A stretch of DNA of 64,000 nt. Origin: Rhodococcus globerulus NBRC 14531. GTDB taxonomy: Bacteria; Actinomycetota; Actinomycetes; Mycobacteriales; Mycobacteriaceae. The notes beneath the pieces are model-generated. The model was not told the origin of the DNA. It saw nothing but the letters and a program-made list of their open reading frames with translations, and did no database searches. Every line of letters begins with the position of its first letter. The first letter of the stretch is position 1. The stretch is from NCBI RefSeq assembly GCF_001894805.1, contig NZ_BCWX01000002.1, positions 248,001 to 312,000 of the forward strand. Reading direction: 5' to 3'. Below are positions 8,191 to 15,339 of this stretch, in pieces. The translations under genes were made by a program, and so were the position numbers.

Positions 8191-9018
8191 GTGCACAGTC
8201 TTGACGTCATCGATCAGTGGCCCGTCGACAATGCGGCAGCGGTCGTCCTCACGGGAGAACATTCCGGCGGGGGCGGCCGCATTTCTGCGTCGAACGGCGA
8301 CCAGAACCGCGTGTTCCCATTGGCTTCGGTAACAAAACTCCTGTGCGCCTACGCAATTCTGATTGCCGTGGAGGAAGGCGCCGTCGAGCTGGATCAACCA
8401 GCAGGCCCCGAAGGATCCACGGTGCGGCATCTGCTGGCTCACGCGTCCGGCCTGGCCTTCGGGGAGCGGACCGTCCAAGCTCCCGTCGCGTCGAAGCGGA
8501 TCTATTCGAGTGCGGGATTCGAGGTGCTTGCCGAATTGGTCGAACACGAAACCTCGATTCCGTTTGCCGACTACCTGGCTGAGGCGGTGTTCGAACCGCT
8601 GAAGATGACGAGTGCGGCGCTGGTCGGCCCGGCAGGCCACGGAGCGCAGGCATCGGCGGCCGACCTGGCCGGCTTCGCTGCTGAACTACTAGCCCCGACG
8701 CTGATTTCGCCGCAGACGTACAAAATGGCGACCTCGGTGCAATTCCCCGGGCTCAACGGTATTTTGCCGGGATACGGCTCCAAGCGGCCTAATGATTGGG
8801 GATTGGGCTTCGAAATACGCGGACAAAAGAATCCGCATTGGACCGGACTCGAGAATTCCGCGTCGACTTTCGGCCATTTCGGTCAGTCCGGAACCTTCCT
8901 GTGGGTGGATCCCGATATCGACGCTGCCTGCGTTGTCCTGACCGATCGCGCCTTCGGTGATTGGGCAAAGCCGCTATGGACTGAATTGTCCGATCACGTT
9001 ATAACGGACATTCGGTAA
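8191..9018 (+). CDS. Serine hydrolase of the beta-lactamase/penicillin-binding fold
   Basis: 275 residues, somewhat short for the class C beta-lactamase-like family. The nucleophile motif is ASVTK (Ser46-x-x-Lys49), the Tyr motif is YSSAGFEV (about residue 108), and the third motif region is HFGQSGTF near residue 230 (H-x-G type). No signal peptide is seen, so the enzyme is probably cytoplasmic, like many actinobacterial esterase/beta-lactamase homologues of unknown substrate. GTG start at 8191 lies six bases after TAGTCT (8179-8184), the leaderless layout. It is 36 bases downstream of the alcohol dehydrogenase but probably has its own promoter. Confidence 0.82.
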   Translation: MHSLDVIDQWPVDNAAAVVLTGEHSGGGGRISASNGDQNRVFPLASVTKLLCAYAILIAVEEGAVELDQPAGPEGSTVRHLLAHASGLAFGERTVQAPVASKRIYSSAGFEVLAELVEHETSIPFADYLAEAVFEPLKMTSAALVGPAGHGAQASAADLAGFAAELLAPTLISPQTYKMATSVQFPGLNGILPGYGSKRPNDWGLGFEIRGQKNPHWTGLENSASTFGHFGQSGTFLWVDPDIDAACVVLTDRAFGDWAKPLWTELSDHVITDIR

Positions 9019-9141
9019 CAATTTTCTCTTGTTCCACTAGCGCAACACGGGTAACACAGGCACACTATTCAATCGAGCCTGCTTCACACATTCGACAGAG
9101 GTCGTTGGGGAAGACGTCCCTCGTCGAAGCAGGAGGCTCGA

Positions 9142-9648
9142 GTGCAACCGAATCACCTCGCGGAACTGACGACTGGTGTGGTCTTCATCCACTCGTCACC
9201 CGCAGCGCTGTGCCCGCACGTGGATTGGGCTTTGTCCGCCGCGTTGGGCTGTCCTGCCAAACTGCGGTGGACATCGCAGTTGGCAGACAATGGACTGCTG
9301 CGTGCAACAACGGATTGGTCGGGGCCCGTCGGAACCGGTGCCCGACTGGTGGATTCACTACGGGCGTGGCCGAAGCTTCGATTCGAGGTCACCGAGAACC
9401 CCAGTGCCGGCGTGGACGGTGAGCGCTACAGCCACGTTCCCAGTCTCGGGCTGTGGCGCGGTTCCACCAGTGCCAACGGAGACGTTGTTGTCGGCGAACT
9501 GCGGCTTCGATCCATCATCGACGCGGGCGGCGACATCGTCGGAGAAATCGACCGGGCAATGGGGGCGCCCTGGGACGAAGAGTTGGAACCGTATCGATGC
9601 TCCGGCGAGGGCGCTGAAGTGATGTGGTTGCACCGCCGCGTCAGCTGA
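9142..9648 (+). CDS. DUF3145 domain-containing protein
   Basis: 168 residues from GTG 9142, preceded by AGGAGG at 9131-9136. The whole protein (TTGVVFIHSSPAALCPHVDW at the start, GEIDRAMGAPWDEELEPYR near the end) corresponds to the actinobacteria-specific DUF3145 family. No catalytic motif is recognisable, and function is unknown. It faces the accD6 gene end-to-end across a strong terminator. In mycobacteria the family is likewise found near fatty acid synthesis genes as I recall, which is not proof of a link. Confidence 0.85.
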   Translation: MQPNHLAELTTGVVFIHSSPAALCPHVDWALSAALGCPAKLRWTSQLADNGLLRATTDWSGPVGTGARLVDSLRAWPKLRFEVTENPSAGVDGERYSHVPSLGLWRGSTSANGDVVVGELRLRSIIDAGGDIVGEIDRAMGAPWDEELEPYRCSGEGAEVMWLHRRVS

Positions 9649-9666
9649 TCCGCAAGCGTGAATGAA

Positions 9667-9702
9667 AAGGTGAGCCTCGCCGTTATCGGCGGGGCTCACC
9701 TT
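9667..9702. terminator. Bidirectional terminator between DUF3145 gene and accD6
   Basis: A 16-bp stem (9667-9682 with 9687-9702, one G-T wobble) and a 4-base TTAT loop begins with AAAAGG and ends with CCTT. It separates the two convergent genes and can serve both. Confidence 0.85.
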
Positions 9703-9717
9703 GCGTTCGACGCGTTC

Positions 9718-11151
9718 TTACAGCGGAATATTCTTGTGCTGCCCACGCACATTCGGAGCGGCGGCAAGGGCGGCCGTGACGATACTGCGAGTTTTCGCGG
9801 GATCGATTTCCCGATCCACCACACCCATCTCGACGGCCCGGTCGACGCCGCCTGCGATGGCTTCGTGTTCAGCGGCCAACCGGTCGTGGAGGGCTTCGCG
9901 TTCGTCGTCGGGAGCGGCGGCGAGGGCGCGCTTGTGCAGGATTCCGACCGCGGCCTTTGCGCCCATGACGGCGACCTCGGAATTCGGCCACGCAAATACA
10001 GCCGTGGCACCGAGGGCCCGTGAATTCATGGCAATGTAGGCGCCGCCGTAGATCTTTCGGGTGACAACGGTGACGCGGGGGACGCTGGCTTCGGCAAAGG
10101 CATGCAACAGCTTTGCCCCGCGGCGGACGACGCCTTCCCATTCCATCGACACGCCGGGGAGATATCCGGGGACGTCGACGACTACGACGAGTGGCACACC
10201 GAAGGCATTGCAGAGGCGAACGAATCGCGCGGCCTTCTCGGCGCTCTCGGAGTTGAGGCAGCCGCCGAGTCGCAGCGGATTGTTGGCAATGACACCAACA
10301 GTGCGACCGGCCATCCGGCCGAATCCTGTGACGATGCTGCGCGCGTAGTTACCTTGCAGCTCTTCGAAACTCGACTCACCTTCGACGTTGTCGAGCAGTT
10401 CGTGAACGATCGGACGCACGTCGTACGCGCGCTTCGCCGACGCCGGCATCATCGCCCGCAAATCGGAATCGCCGAGTTCGGCGGCGCGCTGATCGAACGT
10501 GCCTTGGTCGCAGAGCATGGAGACGAGTCGACGGGCCCGATGCAGGGCGTCGGACTCGTCATGCGCGGCGATGTGTGCGACGCCTGACTTCTTGCTGTGG
10601 GTGTCCGGTCCGCCGAGCGAGACCATGTCGACCTGTTCGCCGGTCACACTGCGTACGACGTCGGGTCCGGTGACGAACACTCGACCTTCGGGCGCCATGA
10701 TGACGACGTCGGTCAAAGCCGGTCCGTACGCCGCGCCGCCTGCGGCAAATCCGAGGACAACCGAAATCTGTGGGATAAGGCCTGATGCGCGGACCATTGC
10801 CTCGAAGACAAGTCCGACAGCGTGCAGAGCTTCGACGCCTTCAGCGAGGCGAGCGCCACCGGAATGCCAGAGCCCCACGATGGGGGTCTGCTCGTCGATG
10901 GCGGTGTTGATGGCGTCGACCAGATGCTTGCATCCGTCGAGGCCCATGGCGCCACCCATGACGGTGGCGTCGGAACAGTAGGCGATGGTGCGGACGCCGT
11001 CGATTTTTCCGGATGCGGCGAGCACACCTGACTTGTCGCGCGGGTGAAGCGGAACCGTGGTTCCCGGATCGAACAGATTCTCCAGGCGCGCAAGGGGATC
11101 ACGCGGATCTGTCGACGATTCGGACTTAGTCACGGGGGCCAGGATGGTCAT
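9718..11151 (-). CDS. accD6: Acyl-CoA carboxylase beta (carboxyltransferase) subunit AccD6-like
   Basis: 477 residues from ATG 11151, which has AAGGAGG five bases upstream; a TTG at 11166 in the same frame is less likely. The protein carries the two crotonase-like halves of biotin-dependent carboxyltransferases, with LWHSGGARLAEGVEAL and FAAGGAAYGPALTD in the N half (oxyanion glycines) and VVVDVPGYLPGVSMEWEG and KIYGGAYIAMNSR in the C half. It transfers CO2 from carboxybiotin to acetyl-CoA to make malonyl-CoA for fatty and mycolic acid synthesis, with a biotinylated AccA subunit encoded elsewhere. It is last in the fabD-acpM-kasA-accD6 set, as in M. tuberculosis, but a 108-base gap with a strong hairpin lies before it. 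Confidence 0.92.
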   Translation of the reverse strand: MTILAPVTKSESSTDPRDPLARLENLFDPGTTVPLHPRDKSGVLAASGKIDGVRTIAYCSDATVMGGAMGLDGCKHLVDAINTAIDEQTPIVGLWHSGGARLAEGVEALHAVGLVFEAMVRASGLIPQISVVLGFAAGGAAYGPALTDVVIMAPEGRVFVTGPDVVRSVTGEQVDMVSLGGPDTHSKKSGVAHIAAHDESDALHRARRLVSMLCDQGTFDQRAAELGDSDLRAMMPASAKRAYDVRPIVHELLDNVEGESSFEELQGNYARSIVTGFGRMAGRTVGVIANNPLRLGGCLNSESAEKAARFVRLCNAFGVPLVVVVDVPGYLPGVSMEWEGVVRRGAKLLHAFAEASVPRVTVVTRKIYGGAYIAMNSRALGATAVFAWPNSEVAVMGAKAAVGILHKRALAAAPDDEREALHDRLAAEHEAIAGGVDRAVEMGVVDREIDPAKTRSIVTAALAAAPNVRGQHKNIPL

Positions 11152-11200
11152 CGCGTCCTCCTTCAATACGTGCCTTCGGCAGAAATGCCGATCGGTGTGC

Positions 11201-11242
11201 CCGCGGGTGATGTTGTCATTTCCGTTCCAACATCACCCGCGG
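11201..11242 (-). terminator. Strong hairpin between kasA and accD6
   Basis: A perfect 15-bp inverted repeat (11201-11215 with 11228-11242) with a 12-base loop lies 18 bases after the kasA stop and before the accD6 ribosome site. It may stop part of the fabD-acpM-kasA transcript or protect its 3' end, uncoupling accD6 from it. Confidence 0.6.
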
Positions 11243-11259
11243 ACAAGGTCAACGACTGG

Positions 11260-12510
11260 CTATGCCCGGCCGAAAGCGAGCGCAACATTGTGCCCACCGA
11301 AACCGAACGAGTTGTTCAGTGCGAAATCGAAACTGCCGGTTCGGGCTTCGCCCTTGACGACGTCGAGATCGATCTCTGGATCCTGGTTGTCGAGATTGAG
11401 CGTCGGCGGAATGATCCCGTCGCGCACAGCCAGAACCGTCAGAACGGACTCGAGGGCGCCGACAGCGCCGATCGAGTGTCCCAGTGCGGATTTCGGTCCG
11501 TACACCGCCGCGTGGTTGCCCACGGCGGAGTTGATTGCCGTTGCCTCCGCGATGTCGCCGATCGGCGTCGCGGTGGCGTGAGCATTGATGTGCTTGATGT
11601 CGGCCTTCGAGAGACCGGCCATCTCGATTGCCCGCGTCATGGCTCGAGCCGCGCCCAGACCCTCGGGATGCGGTGCCACGATGTGGTAACCGTCGGATGT
11701 GATTCCCGCGCCCAACAAACGTGCGTGAATCGTGGCGCCACGCGCCTTTGCATGCTCCTCGGTTTCGAGGATCATCAGCGCGCCGGCTTCACCGAACACA
11801 AATCCGTCGCGGTCCTTGTCGAACGGACGCGAAGCCGCGGTCGGATTGTCGTTATTGGTGCTCATCGCACGCATCATGGCAAAACTTGCGATGGGAACGG
11901 CGTCGATGAAGCTCTCGACTCCGCCGGCCACCACCATGTCCACGTCACCCATGACAAGCATGCGGTGCGCGTGGGCGATCGCTTCGGAACCCGACGAACA
12001 TGCGGAAACGGGAGTGATGACGCCACCACGGGCGCCGAGCTCGAGTCCCACCGTTGCCGCCGGCCCGTTCGGCATGACCATCTGCACCGAGAACGGGGAC
12101 ACCTTGCGGTATCCACCTCCGCGAAGCTTGTCGACTGCGTCGATCAGCGTGTCGCCGCCGCCGAGTCCGGTGCCGATGACAACCGCGAGGCGGTCCTGAT
12201 CGACCTCGGGACTGCCGGCATTGCTCCACACAGTCCGGCCGAGGGTCAGCGCGAGTCGTTCGACCCAGCTCATCCGTCGGATTTCAACTCTCGACAGACC
12301 CTCGTCCGGTGAAACTTTGAGGTGCCCGCCGATGCGAATCGGAAGGTCGAATTCGTCGATGAACGGGTCGTCGAGGACTCCGATGCCGCTTTCGCCGGCG
12401 AGCAAAGCCTTCCACGTGCCATCCACATCACCAGCCACCGACGTCGTCGTCGCGAGGCTCGTGACAACGATGTCGGGAAATTTCCCCCTGCGGGTAGAAG
12501 CGGAAGTCAC
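11260..12510 (-). CDS. kasA: Beta-ketoacyl-ACP synthase KasA (FAS-II elongation)
   Basis: 416 residues from GTG 12510, the same length as M. tuberculosis KasA. The open frame extends upstream but would overlap acpM; GTG 12510 is 7 bases after the acpM stop and the protein from there aligns with KasA. The catalytic triad is at the same numbers as in KasA: Cys171 ([10 protein letters not shown]), His311 ([11 protein letters not shown]) and His345 ([12 protein letters not shown]). The enzyme condenses malonyl-AcpM with acyl-AcpM to elongate meromycolate or long fatty acyl chains in the cytoplasm. Only one Kas is present here; M. tuberculosis has a second, KasB, at this place. Confidence 0.95.
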   Translation of the reverse strand: MTSASTRRGKFPDIVVTSLATTTSVAGDVDGTWKALLAGESGIGVLDDPFIDEFDLPIRIGGHLKVSPDEGLSRVEIRRMSWVERLALTLGRTVWSNAGSPEVDQDRLAVVIGTGLGGGDTLIDAVDKLRGGGYRKVSPFSVQMVMPNGPAATVGLELGARGGVITPVSACSSGSEAIAHAHRMLVMGDVDMVVAGGVESFIDAVPIASFAMMRAMSTNNDNPTAASRPFDKDRDGFVFGEAGALMILETEEHAKARGATIHARLLGAGITSDGYHIVAPHPEGLGAARAMTRAIEMAGLSKADIKHINAHATATPIGDIAEATAINSAVGNHAAVYGPKSALGHSIGAVGALESVLTVLAVRDGIIPPTLNLDNQDPEIDLDVVKGEARTGSFDFALNNSFGFGGHNVALAFGRA

Positions 12511-12517
12511 GGTCGGC

Positions 12518-12793
12518 TCACTCTGCGTTCTTGGCTTCGGCGCCTTCGGCTTCGAGCTTCTGGATGTACGCGACGATGTCGCCGACGGTGCGCAGGCCGG
12601 CCAGATCCTCGTCCGGAACCTTGACGCCGTACTTGTCTTCCGTCTGAACTGCGATCTCGACCATGGACAGGGAGTCGATATCGAGGTCGTCGACGAACGA
12701 CTTGTCAGCGGTGACCTCGGAAGGCTCGATTCCGGTGACCTCCTCGACGATCTGGCCGAGTTCCGCGATGATTTCTTCCTGAGTGTGGGCCAC
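12518..12793 (-). CDS. acpM: Meromycolate-type acyl carrier protein AcpM
   Basis: 91 residues, acidic. The phosphopantetheine attachment serine is Ser41 in [12 protein letters not shown]. It carries growing acyl chains as 4'-phosphopantetheine thioesters between FabD, KasA and the other FAS-II enzymes. It has the charged C-terminal extension ([11 protein letters not shown]) seen in mycolate-producing actinomycetes, although shorter than the 115-residue mycobacterial protein. Start ATG 12793 has GAAGGGAG upstream. Located between fabD and kasA as in related genomes. Confidence 0.96.
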   Translation of the reverse strand: MAHTQEEIIAELGQIVEEVTGIEPSEVTADKSFVDDLDIDSLSMVEIAVQTEDKYGVKVPDEDLAGLRTVGDIVAYIQKLEAEGAEAKNAE

Positions 12794-12876
12794 TGGTGTG
12801 GCTCCCTTCTTGATCGATTGAAGTGGTGAACCAAGTCCAGCTTCTGGTCAGCTGAACTCAGGGTGAAGCGCCCGGG

Positions 12877-13785
12877 CTAGGTCAGTCCGGACAGAGCGGA
12901 GATATCCTCCGGGTTCTTGAGGGCCACCGTCGGAGTGCCACGCATTTCGCGCTTGGCAATACCAACGAGGGTTCCGGCCGGCGGGAGTTCGACGATCGCG
13001 GTGACTTCTGCGGTCCGCAACGAAGCGGAGCAGAGGTCCCAACGAACGGGTCGAGTTACCTGCGCGGCAAGTTTGGTGAGAGCGTCCGCACCGGAGGAGA
13101 CCGGTGCGCCGTCCGAGTTGGATAGCAGCGTGCGCGTGGGATCAGACGGGGTGATCTTGGCGGCAGCAGCTGCAACGGCGTCCTGGGCCGGAGCCATGAA
13201 TCGGGTGTGGAAGGCACCGGCGACGGGAAGTGCCCGCACGCGAGCCTTCTCGGGTGCGCTGGCCGCAAGCTCTTCGAGGGCGCTGAGTAAACCGGCTGCA
13301 ACAATCTGACCCGCAGCATTTCGGTTAGCGGCTTCGAGTCCGAGTTCCTCGATGCGGGCCAGTACCTCGGCTTCGTCACCGCCGAGGACCGCGGACATGC
13401 CGGTGGGCTCGAGTGCGCATGCCTTGGCCATCTCCGCGCCGCGCAGTGCTGCGAGTGCGACAGCTTCGTCAGCAGTGATGACGCCCGCGATTGCCGCCGC
13501 GGCGAGTTCGCCCACCGAATGACCGGCGGCAATGACGCCAGTTCCGAGGAGGCCCTGCGATTCGATTTCCTCGTAGGCAAGCAGTGCTGCTGCGACGACC
13601 AGGGGCTGAGTCACGGACGTGTCCGTGATTTCTTCCGCGGTCGCGGTGGTTCCGAGACGGACGAGGTCGAGACCTGCGGCTTTCGACCACATTTCCAGGC
13701 GGTCTTGCGCTCCGGGCAATGCCAGCCATGGGCTGAGCATGCCGGGTGTCTGAGAGCCCTGTCCCGGGGCAAGCAAGGAAATCAC
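12877..13785 (-). CDS. fabD: Malonyl-CoA:ACP transacylase FabD
   Basis: 302 residues from GTG 13785. N-terminal LLAPGQGSQTPGML and the active-site GHSVGE with Ser90 are present, and the catalytic His lies in AGAFHTRFMAP near residue 198. The enzyme loads malonate from malonyl-CoA onto AcpM, starting the FAS-II supply. First gene of the fabD-acpM-kasA operon. There is no convincing ribosome site at the GTG, but the N-terminus agrees with mycobacterial FabD. A candidate regulator site lies 66-86 bases upstream. Confidence 0.95.
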   Translation of the reverse strand: MISLLAPGQGSQTPGMLSPWLALPGAQDRLEMWSKAAGLDLVRLGTTATAEEITDTSVTQPLVVAAALLAYEEIESQGLLGTGVIAAGHSVGELAAAAIAGVITADEAVALAALRGAEMAKACALEPTGMSAVLGGDEAEVLARIEELGLEAANRNAAGQIVAAGLLSALEELAASAPEKARVRALPVAGAFHTRFMAPAQDAVAAAAAKITPSDPTRTLLSNSDGAPVSSGADALTKLAAQVTRPVRWDLCSASLRTAEVTAIVELPPAGTLVGIAKREMRGTPTVALKNPEDISALSGLT

Positions 13786-13927
13786 TTATTAAGAGAACAC
13801 TGGCAGCAGTGAAGTTCGAGATGTCGGTGGCGATGAACTCTGGTGGTGTGTTTTGTAGGTTTCCCACAAATTCCCACGTCGCGTTTCCTCATCGGAATTG
13901 GACGCGAAAGGGTTACAAGGCAATTTG
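13786..13927 (-). promoter_or_regulatory. fabD operon promoter region with candidate MabR-binding inverted repeat
   Basis: The 142-base gap between mabR and fabD holds TTTTGT-N9-ACAAAT (13851-13871), an almost perfect inverted repeat that resembles the TTTTGT/ACAAAA-type site I recall for MabR upstream of fabD in mycobacteria. A second inverted repeat, GTCACAC-N8-GTGTGAC (13927-13948), straddles the end of mabR and could be its terminator. Sites are visible; binding is inferred. Confidence 0.5.
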
Positions 13928-15256
13928 TCACACTGTGAACGGTGTGACGGGAGTGAACGTTGTGTCCGATTTGTTATCGATTTCGCTTAATCGGCCCACG
14001 GTAGCGGCTATACGCAGGACGTACGCGTCGCGTGGATTGGTTGGATCCCGACCGGTCACTTCGGTAATTCGTTTCAGGCGGTATCGCACCGTATTTGGAT
14101 GAACAAACAGCTGACGTGCACAAGTCTCAACCGCACCTCCACAGTCGAGATAAGTGTCCAAAGTGTCGGTCAAGACGGAGCCACTTTCCGCCAACGGAGT
14201 AACGAGATGATCCTGGAGAGCGTCGACGGCAGCTTGATCGCCGAGTAGTGCGCGTTCCGGCAGTAGCTCCGTCGCAAACACCGGGCGCGGCGCTCCCCGC
14301 CATCCCACGACCGCTTTAATTCCGGCAAAAGCCTCAGACGCACTGAAATGCGCGGCGCTCAGACTTGGGGTCGTCGGGCCGATCACCACCGGGCCGCCGG
14401 CGAAGCTTCGCAGAAGATCCTGCATGAACTCGCTCTGCGCGGACTTGCTGGTCACGTCGCCGCTGACAACCATCACCAGGCGGCTGCCCTGAACGACTGC
14501 GAGTACCGCTCGGCCGTGGGCCGCAGCAGTGGCGTGGACGGTTCCTGCGACCGAGACCCGTTCATCGGGCGGCGGTGATCCGACGATGACCGTTGCCGGA
14601 GCAGTTGCATCCCAATTCAACGTGGCAGCGCGCGAGAGCATGTCCGAGCCGGTATCGCCGCGCACAACGGCGTCGACCACCAGTGCTTCCAGTCGGCTGT
14701 CCAATGCGCCACGCGATTCAGCGGCGCTGGCGTACACCGATGCGGCAGCAAATCCGAGTTCACGTCCGTACCGAAGAACGGCCTCGGTCAACGCGATGAG
14801 CTGCTGATCGTTGCGAGCCAACGCCGGCAACCACTTCTCGAAGAACTCCATGGCAACGCGAACCATGTCGACCGTCTGCCGCAGCGTCAGTCGCCGCGCC
14901 AACTCTTGAGGAATGACCGGAAAGGACTCGTATCCGAAGCTGATCTCCGAATCCAACTGCCTGAGCCATTCGAGGAAATTCACCACTGACGTCTGCACCA
15001 ACAGTTGAACGTCTGCGCGGTGGGACGCGTCCAGGGTGTCGAAGAACGGGAGTTGTTCCTCCATGACCGTCACGGCTTCGGTCGCCAGCCGTCCGGAGAA
15101 CTGTTTGACCCGCCGCAGCAAAGCCTCGGGCAGTGGATCGCGAACCTGACGCCGCCGCGACAGCGACGCCTGCAACCCGGAAGTCGACGACCGGATGCGT
15201 CGTACTCCTACCGGAGGTGCCCCGGATGCAGGCACATCAGAATCAGGATCAGGCAT
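13928..15256 (-). CDS. mabR: PucR/CdaR-type transcriptional regulator MabR of FAS-II genes
   Basis: 442 residues. The C-terminal PucR-type helix-turn-helix is ETCARQLFVHPNTVRYRLKR (about residues 385-404), and the middle is a GGDEF-like/regulatory region. The position between aceE and fabD, all on one strand, is exactly that of Rv2242 (MabR) in M. tuberculosis, which controls the fabD-acpM-kasA-kasB operon. The ATG at 15256 lies six bases after TAGGTT (reading the minus strand, 15268 to 15263), so the mRNA is probably leaderless and no ribosome site is needed. Confidence 0.9.
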   Translation of the reverse strand: MPDPDSDVPASGAPPVGVRRIRSSTSGLQASLSRRRQVRDPLPEALLRRVKQFSGRLATEAVTVMEEQLPFFDTLDASHRADVQLLVQTSVVNFLEWLRQLDSEISFGYESFPVIPQELARRLTLRQTVDMVRVAMEFFEKWLPALARNDQQLIALTEAVLRYGRELGFAAASVYASAAESRGALDSRLEALVVDAVVRGDTGSDMLSRAATLNWDATAPATVIVGSPPPDERVSVAGTVHATAAAHGRAVLAVVQGSRLVMVVSGDVTSKSAQSEFMQDLLRSFAGGPVVIGPTTPSLSAAHFSASEAFAGIKAVVGWRGAPRPVFATELLPERALLGDQAAVDALQDHLVTPLAESGSVLTDTLDTYLDCGGAVETCARQLFVHPNTVRYRLKRITEVTGRDPTNPRDAYVLRIAATVGRLSEIDNKSDTTFTPVTPFTV

Positions 15257-15262
15257 GACAAA

Positions 15263-15268
15263 AACCTA
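15263..15268 (-). promoter_or_regulatory. Leaderless -10 element of mabR
   Basis: On the minus strand TAGGTT is followed by TTTGTC and then the ATG of mabR. The hexamer sits at the foot of the hairpin that ends the aceE transcript. Confidence 0.5.
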
Positions 15269-15313
15269 CGCCCATCGCTGCGGATGTCGTGATGACACCC
15301 GCAGCAATGGGCG
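15269..15313 (-). terminator. Terminator hairpin between aceE and mabR
   Basis: Two 15-base arms (15269-15283 and 15299-15313) pair with a single mismatch, and TGTC/GACA inside the loop can extend the fold. It lies 26 bases after the aceE stop, so aceE and mabR are probably separate transcripts. Confidence 0.75.
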
Positions 15314-15339
15314 GAAGTGGTTCTCAGTAGCGGTGGAAA

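Noticed and set aside
7252-8640. 462-codon minus-strand open frame opposite the nicotinoprotein dehydrogenase and serine hydrolase
   Set aside because: Antisense to two good genes, low-complexity His/Arg-rich product, no ribosome site.
11152-11166. TTG start of accD6 five codons upstream
   Set aside because: The codons overlap the AAGGAGG ribosome site that serves ATG 11151.
11044-12312. 422-codon plus-strand open frame opposite kasA
   Set aside because: Mirror of the conserved kasA frame; no recognisable domain.
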